This document shows, piece after piece, positions 8,102-16,036 of a stretch of 64,000 nucleotides of DNA. Each line of letters opens with the position of its first letter. The stretch's first letter is position 1. This DNA is from an uncultured Veillonellaceae bacterium (GTDB lineage Bacteria; Bacillota; Negativicutes; Veillonellales; Veillonellaceae). The stretch is from assembly GCA_945867815.1 (NCBI GenBank), contig CAMBIX010000012.1, positions 1-64,000 of the forward strand, in the 5' to 3' direction. Position numbers and translations under genes: made by a program. The notes beneath the pieces are model-generated. The model was not told the DNA's origin and did no database searches. It was given only the letters and a program-made list of their open reading frames with translations.

Positions 8102-8126
8102 GTTTGAATGGCTAGCTATTCAAACG
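8102..8126 (+). terminator. Palindrome after the antitoxin
   Basis: GTTTGAATGGCTAGC followed by its near-complement ending at 8125 makes a 12-bp hairpin stem with one G-T pair. It lacks a clear T run, so it may be a weak terminator or an operator. Confidence 0.4.
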
Positions 8127-8184
8127 TATCCAATAGGAAGGAGATTCTTTAGCTTGTTTTTAATAGCGTGAGTAGCGATTAGAT

Positions 8185-8392
8185 TTAGTCTTGGTACTTT
8201 TGAATTGTTTCTTTTATGTATTTTTCTATTACATTAAAATCTAAATCTTCTATCTTCTGGTTTAGAACTATAAATCGTATTTTGCATATTTTCTAATATA
8301 GTTATATCCTTACTAGTACCCTTAGTATCAGCATATCCTAAGGCTTGAGCCACGCCTTCAAGCAGAGCATCTTTTTGCATTAATGTAGCCAT
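8185..8392 (-). pseudogene. Small unknown gene with frameshift
   Basis: A strong ribosome binding site (GGAGG, complement of 8402-8406) precedes the ATG at 8392. The frame starts MATLMQKDALLEGVAQALGY and stops after 52 codons at 8234. A +1 frame then continues from about 8260 with QKIEDLDFNVIEKYIKETIQ and ends at 8185. Both parts look like one short helical protein of about 68 residues. I do not recognise it. Its position beside the decayed toxin-antitoxin pair suggests the same degraded accessory patch. Confidence 0.5.
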
Positions 8393-8548
8393 AATAAGGC
8401 CTCCTATAAATTCTCTTTTATAGATTATCTGGTTGTGTCAAGAAGTTCAAAAGAGTTTATATAAACTTCTTGATATAACCGCTGGGATTAAGGAACTTGT
8501 AAATTAATATAAATCACCACATTTTCATTAAATAAGCGGTTTTTATAA

Positions 8549-8587
8549 AAATAAGCGACTTCTCATAAAAGAGAGGCCGCTTATTTA
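8549..8587 (-). terminator. Terminator of tRNA-Arg
   Basis: AAATAAGCG...CGCTTATTT arms enclose a CTTCTC/GAGAGG extension with wobble pairs. On the minus strand it is followed by a T run, just past the 3' end of the tRNA. Confidence 0.7.
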
Positions 8588-8590
8588 TTA

Positions 8591-8665
8591 TGGTGCGCCT
8601 AGCAGGATTCGAACCTGCGCACCCGGTTCCGGAGACCGGTGCTCTATCCCCTGAGCTATAGGCGC
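8591..8665 (-). tRNA. tRNA-Arg, anticodon CCG
   Basis: A full cloverleaf reads on the minus strand: acceptor GCGCCTA with its 3' partner TAGGCGC, D-arm GCTC/GAGC, anticodon loop CTCCGGA (anticodon CCG, decodes CGG), T-loop TTCGAAT, and encoded CCA (8591-8593). Confidence 0.95.
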
Positions 8666-8680
8666 ATGTATAACAAAATA

Positions 8681-8709
8681 ATTATAGCAATGGAAGAAGT
8701 GCCTGTCAA
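8681..8709 (-). promoter_or_regulatory. Consensus sigma-70 promoter of tRNA-Arg
   Basis: On the minus strand TTGACA (8704-8709) and TATAAT (8681-8686) are separated by exactly 17 bp and lie 16 bp before the mature tRNA. Confidence 0.9.
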
Positions 8710-8798
8710 TGAGTAGATAGCTAGTAAAAGACGAAGGAATTATTTATAATTAGAGAGGATTATTACTAGGAACGGTTAGAGAAACTGAGGCGGGTGCT

Positions 8799-9428
8799 AT
8801 GGCCTATATAGAGACAAAAGGGCTGGTGTTTGATAATAAAATACGCTATCCAGATATAGGGCTTAAACGTGGTGAAGTCACTTTTATAAGTGGTCCGAGT
8901 GGTTGTGGTAAAACGACCTTATTTCGTTTATTAAATGGTACAGCTAATGCATCAGCTGGTGATGTACTTGTAGAGGGAAGGTCTATTAGCCGGATAGAGC
9001 CGTTAGCCTTAAGGCGGCGGGTTCTTCTTGTTAATCAGCAAAGTTATTTGTTTATTGGAACGATAGCTGAGAATTTTGCGATTTATTATAGGTATCTAGA
9101 AGAGAATAGCCCTAAAGAGGAGGTTATGCAAGCCTGTTTGCAGTCTTGTGGGTTATCTATGCCATTAACAACACCGGTACAGCCCTTGTCAGGAGGGGAA
9201 CAGCAACGGGTGTTTAATGCTATTTGTCTGTCTTTGAAAAGAGAGTGCTATTTATGGGATGAACCTACAGCGGCCTTAGATGAAGAGACAGCGCAGGCAT
9301 TTGTTGCTGTTTTGGTAGAACAGGCGAAGAAAAATTATTTAGCTATGGCAGTGATTACGCATGATGATCATTTATTGAAAGAGTATAAAGAGCAGACGAT
9401 AATCCTTCCAGCTATTAAGATTCTTTAG
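8799..9428 (+). CDS. fetA: ABC transporter ATP-binding protein, FetA/YbbL type
   Basis: This is a 209-residue ATPase subunit: Walker A GPSGCGKTT near residue 32, signature LSGGEQQR near 130, Walker B LWDEPTAALD near 153, and H-loop THDDH near 190. The order and short length match FetA (YbbL). In E. coli FetA works with the permease FetB in iron export and resistance to oxidative stress. The FetB-type permease follows 187 bp downstream on the same strand. That gap is unusually wide for the pair and holds no gene. The ATG at 8799 lacks a strong ribosome binding site. Confidence 0.85.
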   Translation: MAYIETKGLVFDNKIRYPDIGLKRGEVTFISGPSGCGKTTLFRLLNGTANASAGDVLVEGRSISRIEPLALRRRVLLVNQQSYLFIGTIAENFAIYYRYLEENSPKEEVMQACLQSCGLSMPLTTPVQPLSGGEQQRVFNAICLSLKRECYLWDEPTAALDEETAQAFVAVLVEQAKKNYLAMAVITHDDHLLKEYKEQTIILPAIKIL

Positions 9429-9615
9429 TTTAATGCTTTAGTAAGGGCTTGTGGTTAGTGATAAACCAGATATAGAAGTAGTTAAAAAGCATTTTGATAA
9501 GAGCTTATTATAAATGGAGCGGTTATTTAAATTTGCTTATGGAATTTAGTTGAGATATCTTGAAAGATTTAGATAGACAGCTTACTTCCTTGTAGATATA
9601 AGAGAAAGCAAGAAT

Positions 9616-10389
9616 ATGGGTACAATTACAATGAGTTATACATCCTTTGTATGGGTGTATGTTTTATTATTAGCGGTATTGAGCGTATTTGCCTATTGTC
9701 ATATACCAAAGAGCCTAGCGATTATTGTAGCGAGTCTTAGGATGACGGCTCAGTTGATTGTGGCTGGGTATGTGCTTTTATATGTTTTTCAATATCCTCA
9801 TTGGTATTTTAATGTGCTTTATTTGTGCCTGATGGGCGGGTATTGTATTTATCGAGTTATTCATAAAAATCTATGGATGCCGCGAGTCCTTCGGTGGTTG
9901 ACAGGATTGTCTATTTTAGGTTCTGTTGTATTGATTATTTTGTTTATGTTATATATTGTTATTGAAAAAAGTTTTTTAAATCCACAGTTCATGATACCGA
10001 TTAGTGGTATGTTAGTGGGTAGTACGCTGACTGGGACTATGTTAGGTTTAAAAACATTTAGAGAGCAGACACAGGCAAGGCGGGCGCAGATTCTTGTGCT
10101 TATGAATATGGGAGCCCGTCCAAGAAAAATTATGGCGCCTTTTGTTAGTACAGCTATTGAGTCGGCTTTGCTGCCTATTATTAATAATATGGTTAGTATG
10201 GGCATTATTTCAATGCCGGGTATGATGACGGGGCAAATTTTAGCTGGTGCTATGCCAAACGAGGCTGTACTGTATCAGATTAGTATTATTATTGCCCAGT
10301 GTACAGCTGTTGCTTTGTCGACTTTCTTGCTATTACATATAGGCAGCCAGCTCTTATGGAATAGGCAGTTACAATGGACCTTGGATTAG
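9616..10389 (+). CDS. fetB: FetB/YbbM-type permease (UPF0014)
   Basis: This integral membrane protein has 257 residues, seven or so hydrophobic segments, and the UPF0014 hallmarks: LRMTAQLIVAGY after helix 1-2, the GMLVGSTLTGTMLG loop, and GMMTGQILAGAMP. With FetA it forms an ABC exporter linked to iron homeostasis in E. coli. In this organism the role is inferred from the family. The start at 9616 is followed by another possible ATG at 9631; either gives a complete first helix. Confidence 0.88.
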   Translation: MGTITMSYTSFVWVYVLLLAVLSVFAYCHIPKSLAIIVASLRMTAQLIVAGYVLLYVFQYPHWYFNVLYLCLMGGYCIYRVIHKNLWMPRVLRWLTGLSILGSVVLIILFMLYIVIEKSFLNPQFMIPISGMLVGSTLTGTMLGLKTFREQTQARRAQILVLMNMGARPRKIMAPFVSTAIESALLPIINNMVSMGIISMPGMMTGQILAGAMPNEAVLYQISIIIAQCTAVALSTFLLLHIGSQLLWNRQLQWTLD

Positions 10390-10440
10390 TAAGTTAATCC
10401 TGGTTAAGTGTAGTTAGTAGTGAGTATAAAAGGATATATC

Positions 10441-11259
10441 ATGAATAATAAAGATAAAAAAGCGATGCGTTTGGAAGAAATTAAACGAAACCCTTATACA
10501 ATTCAACATATAGATAGGCCGAGTGAAGAGGAACAAAAAGCAGCTGTTGAAGCTAATGGTATGCTTTTACAATATATAAAAGAGCCGAGTGAAGAGGTAA
10601 AGCAGTTGGCGGTAGCCAATGCGCCTAGGGCGGTGCAGTATTGTAGGGAGCCATCACGAACGGTGCAGGAGTTAGCTATTGATGGGGGCTGGAATATGTT
10701 GGCCTATATAGAGAACCCCGCATCAGATGTAGTGTCTAAGGCTTTACGGCAGTCTGGCTGGGCGATTCAATATGTGAAAGAGCCGACAGAGGCTATGCAG
10801 ATAGAAGCTGTAGAACAGGCCTATGATGCTATAAAATATATAAGTGCCCCTTCGGAGAAGGTGCAGCTAGCAGCGGTAAAGACAAACTATCAGGCCTTGC
10901 GTTATATGAGCCATCCAAGTAAGAAGGCAATACAAATGGCTATTAAAGGAGCTCCGCAGGCGCTTACATTACTAGGCGATTATACGGCGGCGGATGTACT
11001 TAAATGGATACAAATTAATACGTTAGTAGCTTCGTATGTACCACAATCTATTGGTATAGATGGACAGGCCATGAAACAAGCCGTTGAACAAGCGGTTAGC
11101 TCTGAAGATGTATCGGAAGCCTATATACGAAATTTGCTTACAAATCCAGCTTTATCCTTGCAATCAGAGCGCTGGCCTATGGATCCGCTGTTATTGATTG
11201 ATGCGGTTGGTAGTTTTAAGGCCAAGCAAATTGCTATGGATGAGAAGTTAAAGTATTGA
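10441..11259 (+). CDS. Helical-repeat protein, DUF4116-like
   Basis: A cytoplasmic protein of 272 residues built from tandem repeats of about 22 residues with the pattern 'Y(I/V)xxPSEExxxxAVxxxxxAL'. Examples are LLQYIKEPSEEVKQLAV, AIQYVKEPTEAMQIEAV and ALRYMSHPSKKAIQMAI. At least seven copies can be aligned between residues 15 and 180. The C-terminal third is not repeated. Such repeats fold as paired helices and usually bind other proteins; no catalytic motif is visible. I chose the ATG at 10441 because AAAGG lies 7-12 bp upstream; the GTG at 10420 has none. It precedes the MoxR-type ATPase by 93 bp and may be transcribed with it. Confidence 0.75.
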   Translation: MNNKDKKAMRLEEIKRNPYTIQHIDRPSEEEQKAAVEANGMLLQYIKEPSEEVKQLAVANAPRAVQYCREPSRTVQELAIDGGWNMLAYIENPASDVVSKALRQSGWAIQYVKEPTEAMQIEAVEQAYDAIKYISAPSEKVQLAAVKTNYQALRYMSHPSKKAIQMAIKGAPQALTLLGDYTAADVLKWIQINTLVASYVPQSIGIDGQAMKQAVEQAVSSEDVSEAYIRNLLTNPALSLQSERWPMDPLLLIDAVGSFKAKQIAMDEKLKY

Positions 11260-11352
11260 TTGCTGACCTTATTTGTATGTGGATTTATGGTCGATGTGGA
11301 CTTAGAAAACGGATAGTTTTGATTACTTATTAGGAACTAGGATAGACATAGA

Positions 11353-12447
11353 ATGAATTTTATAGATACGATAAATAGTGTAGAGTTAGTGCTAGCAGCT
11401 AAGCAGGTGCCAGTAGTCGTTGGTGAAAGTGGAATTGGCAAGACGTCTCTTGTGCATGAACTGGCGAAAAAACACGCTTGGCAGGTAGTGACTATTGATG
11501 GTAATTTGCTAAAAGAAGGGGAAATTGGCGGGCTGCCAACAGTTCTTACTAAGGGGCAGGATAGGCCGCTTACAGTATATGCCTTGCATAGCAGTTTGCA
11601 GCGAGTAGCGGATATAGCTGATAAGGGGCAGACCGTTTTACTTTTTATTGATGAAATTAATCGTTGTGACCACGCTGTGCAACAAGAGTTAATGAATATT
11701 ATATTGAATCGGGAGATTAATGGATTTGTTTTGCCGGAGGTTGTACATATTATCGCCGCTATGAATCCACCAGATTCAGAGGATTATCGGACGGTAGATA
11801 TGGATGTTGCTCAGCAAAATCGTTTTGTTTGGCTTTATATGGAAACGGATTATTTGCAGTGGTTGGATTGGGCGCAGAGAGTTTCTATCGATAAGGATAT
11901 TATGACTTTTATTGCAACTTATCCGGAGTATTTATTACACCATAATGAAGAAGATTTGACGGCAACACCACGCAGTTATGAACGAGTATCTCAGGTGTGG
12001 TCGCTGTATAAGGCACAGCCGAATGTGTGGAGTCAGGCGGTATTACAAAATGTATTTCGTGGCAATATTGGTAAAAGTTTAGCTGGCGAGCTTATGGCTT
12101 TTTTACAGTCAGACAGAAAGCCTTTACTTACTTATGAAGATATCTTTGAAAAACCAGCTCGTCAGGATTGGCAGGAGGTCTTGTTTAGTGAAAGTCAACC
12201 TCGTTTATATTTGACGGCTAAGCATGTTTGCCGTCGGTTGGAACTGATTATGGGTCAAGCTTTGGATGAAAATAAACGTCAGACTTTAGTTGAGCGGTTA
12301 TTAATGTTTTTGAAGGTCTATCCAAAGGATATGCGGCTAGGGATTATGAAGGATATTCGCAATCGACTGCCTTCTTTGTATAAGGTGCTGTGGCAGGAAA
12401 AAGATTTTGTGGATTTGTATTTTGCTATGTATCGGGAGAGCCGATAG
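11353..12447 (+). CDS. MoxR-like AAA+ ATPase
   Basis: This 364-residue protein has an AAA+ core: Walker A GESGIGKTSL at residues 22-31, Walker B LLFIDEINR near residue 97, and a sensor-1 region around AAMNPP near 138, followed by an arginine-rich second subdomain. MoxR-type ATPases work with a VWA-domain partner in metal insertion or complex remodelling. Here the partner is the gene at 12821, although the two are separated by a 370-bp block of palindromic repeats instead of the usual tight spacing. The ATG at 11353 has a poor ribosome binding site. Confidence 0.85.
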   Translation: MNFIDTINSVELVLAAKQVPVVVGESGIGKTSLVHELAKKHAWQVVTIDGNLLKEGEIGGLPTVLTKGQDRPLTVYALHSSLQRVADIADKGQTVLLFIDEINRCDHAVQQELMNIILNREINGFVLPEVVHIIAAMNPPDSEDYRTVDMDVAQQNRFVWLYMETDYLQWLDWAQRVSIDKDIMTFIATYPEYLLHHNEEDLTATPRSYERVSQVWSLYKAQPNVWSQAVLQNVFRGNIGKSLAGELMAFLQSDRKPLLTYEDIFEKPARQDWQEVLFSESQPRLYLTAKHVCRRLELIMGQALDENKRQTLVERLLMFLKVYPKDMRLGIMKDIRNRLPSLYKVLWQEKDFVDLYFAMYRESR

Positions 12448-12487
12448 AGCTTTAAGTTATATACTTGTGATGCATGTGTGCAGGGTA

Positions 12488-12780
12488 AGGAAGCACCTAA
12501 TGGTCTTACGAGGCCCCATTCTTCGTTCCGCTGCACAAGTCGATTGTAAGAGACATTAGGCGCTTCGTGACATAGAGCAAGGTATGAACAGAGAGTGAAA
12601 GTATTTTGCACGCCTTACGGTTTTATGCCTGCGTCAATTCGGCTAGGAGAAGGGCGAGGCGCTTCGTGACATGGAGCCAAGTATGGTAGGTGCAGAGAAC
12701 GGAAGCACCTTGTACTTCTCTTGGTTTCATATCTGCGCTGATTTGACTATGAGAAGGCAAAATATATTGTGATTCAGAGC
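12488..12780. repeat. Cluster of imperfect palindromic repeats (copies 1-3)
   Basis: At least three related units fill the gap between the ATPase and its VWA partner. Unit 1 has arms GGAAGCACCTAATG (12489-12502) and CATTAGGCGCTTC (12554-12566). Units 1 and 2 end with CTTCGTGACATAGAG and CTTCGTGACATGGAG. Unit 3 starts GGAAGCACCTTG near 12711 and ends with GTGATTCAGAG. The same family recurs at 40767-40975. No open frame or transposase is associated. Confidence 0.75.
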
Positions 12781-12820
12781 AAAATAAAAAAATATAATGG
12801 AAAGGAGGTTTAGATTAATT

Positions 12821-14446
12821 ATGGGTGACCAAAAGAGGTCTTTACAAGGACGGATATTAGATTTACAAAATCGAATCGAATGTTGGTTACAGGATAAAGG
12901 ATTAACTCTTGATACAGTTGATGAGTCTTGTTTTGCTAAGCAGGTTAGTTTAATAGTACCCTTAGAACAGGAATTAACAGCGACGTTTGGTAGGGCTGTT
13001 AATGAAATTTTTCATACGATAAAGATGCGGTTGGTAGAGTCGGAGTTCTTTTATGGCTATTTTTTATTACAAATGCATGTTGTATGGAAATGGGATTTGC
13101 TGACTATAGTAGATATGGCTTTGAAACAGCGTAAGTTTGTTTTGTATGTCAATCCTCTGTTGTTCTTGACACAGACGCCAGAGCAGATGGAGACAGTATT
13201 AGCGCAGCAAGTTTTTCATTGTGTAGCGCAGCATCCTTGGCGATCTAAGTCTCTTTATAAGAAGTATGGCTTAGTCATTACGAATATGGCCTTAGATATG
13301 GTAGTGAATGCTCATTTTACCTATTTGCCAACGAATGCGATTACGGTAGCCCAAGTGAATGAGGTCTATGATTTGGCTTTGCCTATGTTTGAGACGCTAG
13401 AATATTATGCGGAACGGTTACACATAGCTTTTAGAAAAGAGGCGCAAAAGGCTAAGCGTATAAGAAAGGATAAAGAGGTTGTAGTTAGTCAACAGGCTAG
13501 TCAACGACGAATAGAAGCAGATGAGCAGCAGGTGCACGTAGAAGAAGGTTCTACAGGTAAAAAGCATATGGGGAAGTCTAAAGAGCCAAGTGCTAGCAGT
13601 AGTGAGATTAATGAAGAATGTTTAGCTAATCAGCAGATAGGGTTAAAAGATAAGATGGTTAATCTGGATGATTATTTGTCAGAAAAAAGGGCAGATGTGC
13701 TAGATCAGCGACATGCTATGTGGTTTACATCCGATTCCTTAGAGGAAGAAGAGGTAAGGGCGATTACAGAAGTGTATGCGAAAAATGCAGAAAGAGGCCA
13801 ATTAACAGGTGAATTAGCAGACCTAGTTGCTAAGTTACATAAGAAAAAGGCTGCTTGGTCTTGGCAGTCGTATTTAAAGCAGTTTATGGGGCGTTTGCAG
13901 GCTGAGTACAGGAAAACACCGGTACGGCGTGATCGCCGACAACCACATCGCCTAGATATTCCAGGTCGATTAAGAAGTCATAAGGCACGGGTTATGGTAG
14001 CTTTGGATAGTAGTGGCAGTATGACGGATGCCTTGTATCATCAGGTCTTAAGTGAGCTGTTTCATATTGTAGAAAGTTATGGTTACGAGCTAACTGTTAT
14101 TGAGTGTGATAGTCAAGTGCGCCGCTTTTATACGGTTAGTCATGTCAGTCAGATACGAGATAGATTGCCTTTACATGGGGGAACGGCTTATACGCCCGTA
14201 GTTAGCTTAGCCAATCACCAAGGCGTGGATGTACTTATTTATTTTACGGATGGAAAAGGAGAAGAACGGCTAGCTGTGAAACCACGGTCTTATCCTATTG
14301 TATGGATGCTAGTTGGCCAGCAGCCGACTTTGTCTGTGAAAAAGCCTTATGGGCCAGTCCATAATTTGCCAGTAGAAGATAGGGAAGAGATTCTGGATTT
14401 TCTTGATGTAGAGCGGGGGGGCTTTTCTATGGCTAATCAGGAATGA
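12821..14446 (+). CDS. VWA-domain partner protein with degenerate metallopeptidase-like domain (DUF2201 type)
   Basis: The N-terminal part resembles the DUF2201 putative metallopeptidase domain. The C-terminal part is a VWA-like domain with the metal-ion-dependent adhesion site: ALDSSGSMTD near residue 398, a Thr in GGTAYTP near 458, and FTDGKG near 480. In the peptidase-like part the place where relatives carry HExxH reads QQVFHCVAQHPWR, so the first His and the catalytic Glu appear replaced by Gln. A charged, low-complexity linker spans residues 210-290. It is likely the partner of the ATPase at 11353. I chose the ATG at 12821 because AAAGGAGG lies just upstream; the ATG at 12797 precedes that site. 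Confidence 0.8.
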   Translation: MGDQKRSLQGRILDLQNRIECWLQDKGLTLDTVDESCFAKQVSLIVPLEQELTATFGRAVNEIFHTIKMRLVESEFFYGYFLLQMHVVWKWDLLTIVDMALKQRKFVLYVNPLLFLTQTPEQMETVLAQQVFHCVAQHPWRSKSLYKKYGLVITNMALDMVVNAHFTYLPTNAITVAQVNEVYDLALPMFETLEYYAERLHIAFRKEAQKAKRIRKDKEVVVSQQASQRRIEADEQQVHVEEGSTGKKHMGKSKEPSASSSEINEECLANQQIGLKDKMVNLDDYLSEKRADVLDQRHAMWFTSDSLEEEEVRAITEVYAKNAERGQLTGELADLVAKLHKKKAAWSWQSYLKQFMGRLQAEYRKTPVRRDRRQPHRLDIPGRLRSHKARVMVALDSSGSMTDALYHQVLSELFHIVESYGYELTVIECDSQVRRFYTVSHVSQIRDRLPLHGGTAYTPVVSLANHQGVDVLIYFTDGKGEERLAVKPRSYPIVWMLVGQQPTLSVKKPYGPVHNLPVEDREEILDFLDVERGGFSMANQE

Positions 14447-14619
14447 TGGGATTTATAGAAATGTTAAAGAAATCTATATAAAAAGTTTTTTACTAATGGG
14501 TAGTATAGAATATATTGTGTGTATTATGGATGAATTGTTTATAAGGAGTTTCTTAGTATTTAGTATCATAAAAGGCATTATGTATGTTGTGAATGGAATA
14601 GATACAGGGAGTTGTAGAC

Positions 14620-15807
14620 GTGGGACGATATATTTCTATGAAAAAAGCCAGTTTGTGTGCTTTGGCATGGGGTGCTTTATTAAATGTAGGTATTGCTATG
14701 GTAGGGGCGGAATCTTCCAATTCTTTACCAAAGGCAATGGAGGCTGCCATGTTAGTTAATGAACCGACTCTTGGACAGAGTGAAGTACTTCTTATGGGAA
14801 AAAATCTTTTTTTGATGGATGGAAACAAGGCGAAATCTAAGGCGGCACAGCCATCTTCTAATATCAGTAAAACAGTGAATCAACGACAGGTTACTAGTAA
14901 GGCGGTTGATTTAGCAAAAGCGGGCCTTACGGATGAAGAGTTACGGATGTTTATGTCTAATAAGCCGGCTAGTTATTATAAGGGACAGTTTTGGCGTTTA
15001 GATATGGCTAATGTGGATGAACTGCCACGAAATTTTCGGATGTCGCAGTCTTCGTTTAAGGAAGCTTTGGTAAAAGGAGAGTCTATTAGTTCTTTACCGT
15101 CAAGAGAAGGGTTAGATGATTTGCATATATCAGGGAGTGGTGAACCGTCGGCTGATGGTATGAAAGATTTAGTGGCAGCTATACGTAAGAAAGCAGGAAA
15201 TAGGCCTATTTATATAGTTGACTTACGGCAGGAGTCGCATGGGTATGCTAATGGAACAGCCATTAGTTGGTATGGTAAGCGTGACTGGGGCAATATTGAA
15301 AAAACGCAGGAGCAGGCTATCGTTGATGAAGAAGAATTATTGCAGGGTATAGAAGGCAAAGAAATAAGTATTTATAAGATTAATAAGAAGAAAGAACCTA
15401 TTGACCCACAGATTATGCAAGTTAATACAGTGCAAACAGAAAAAGAAATGGCTAAGGTGAATGGTATTCATTATGTACGTATTGCAGTAACAGATCATTT
15501 GCCACCAACAAGAGAAGAGATTCAGCGTTTTGTTACTTTTGTTAATCATTTGCCTAAGGATGCATGGGTTCATTTTCATTGTGAAGCAGGTAAAGGGCGG
15601 ACAACAACCTTTATGGCGATGTATGATATGATGCGGAATCCTAAGGTGCCTTTTGAAATGATTTTACAGCGTCAATACCTATTAGGCGGTGAGCATTTGG
15701 ATGTAAAAGGCCAGGTAAGCTCGACTAATAGCTGGGATACGAATGCTAAGATTGAACGGCGGCAGGTGTTGTGGAATTTCTATCAACGATTGCATGGGAT
15801 GAAGTAA
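14620..15807 (+). CDS. Secreted cysteine phytase-like (PTP-like) phosphatase
   Basis: This is a protein of the PTP-like phytase family found in Selenomonas and other Negativicutes, which remove phosphates from inositol phosphates. The P-loop HCEAGKGRTT (Cys-x5-Arg) lies near residue 325, and an upstream DHLPP segment carries the likely general acid Asp. DLRQESHGYANG followed by SWYGKRDWGN is typical of the family's substrate pocket. The N-terminus is a signal peptide (basic start, hydrophobic core, cut near VGAES). Family P-loops that I recall have Val or another small residue where this one has Lys, which may change specificity. The GTG start at 14620 follows AGGGAG with 10-bp spacing. Confidence 0.85.
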   Translation: MGRYISMKKASLCALAWGALLNVGIAMVGAESSNSLPKAMEAAMLVNEPTLGQSEVLLMGKNLFLMDGNKAKSKAAQPSSNISKTVNQRQVTSKAVDLAKAGLTDEELRMFMSNKPASYYKGQFWRLDMANVDELPRNFRMSQSSFKEALVKGESISSLPSREGLDDLHISGSGEPSADGMKDLVAAIRKKAGNRPIYIVDLRQESHGYANGTAISWYGKRDWGNIEKTQEQAIVDEEELLQGIEGKEISIYKINKKKEPIDPQIMQVNTVQTEKEMAKVNGIHYVRIAVTDHLPPTREEIQRFVTFVNHLPKDAWVHFHCEAGKGRTTTFMAMYDMMRNPKVPFEMILQRQYLLGGEHLDVKGQVSSTNSWDTNAKIERRQVLWNFYQRLHGMK

Positions 15808-15920
15808 ATAAGGAAGAATTTGCAATATTACGATATTGTAAATAATGTGTCTTAAGCAACGGACAAAATGATAAAAAGTAGAATTAATTTTTATGTATTT
15901 ATAGATTGGACATGTAAACT

Positions 15921-15982
15921 ATGGTATAATGGTGGCAATGATTTAGGCAAAAGGCTCCTGTGTTAGTAACAGGAGTTTTTTA
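15921..15982 (+). promoter_or_regulatory. Extended -10 promoter and leader hairpin with T run before the hydrogenase
   Basis: TGGTATAAT at 15922-15930 is an extended -10 box. About 25 bases downstream, CTCCTGT (15955-15961) pairs with ACAGGAG (15969-15975), followed by six T. This is a complete intrinsic terminator inside the likely leader of the hydrogenase mRNA, so expression may be controlled by attenuation, or a very short RNA may be made. Confidence 0.6.
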
Positions 15983-16036
15983 CTGGGAAGTCCCATTATT
16001 TGATAGCCTAACTAGTATCCATAATGAGGTGTAAAC

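Noticed and set aside
12448-12796. Repeat cluster as a CRISPR array
   Set aside because: Units are palindromic, unequal in spacing and not separated by uniform spacers.
14496-14759. An 87-codon ORF ahead of the phytase-like gene
   Set aside because: It overlaps the well-supported phosphatase start in another frame and has no ribosome binding site.
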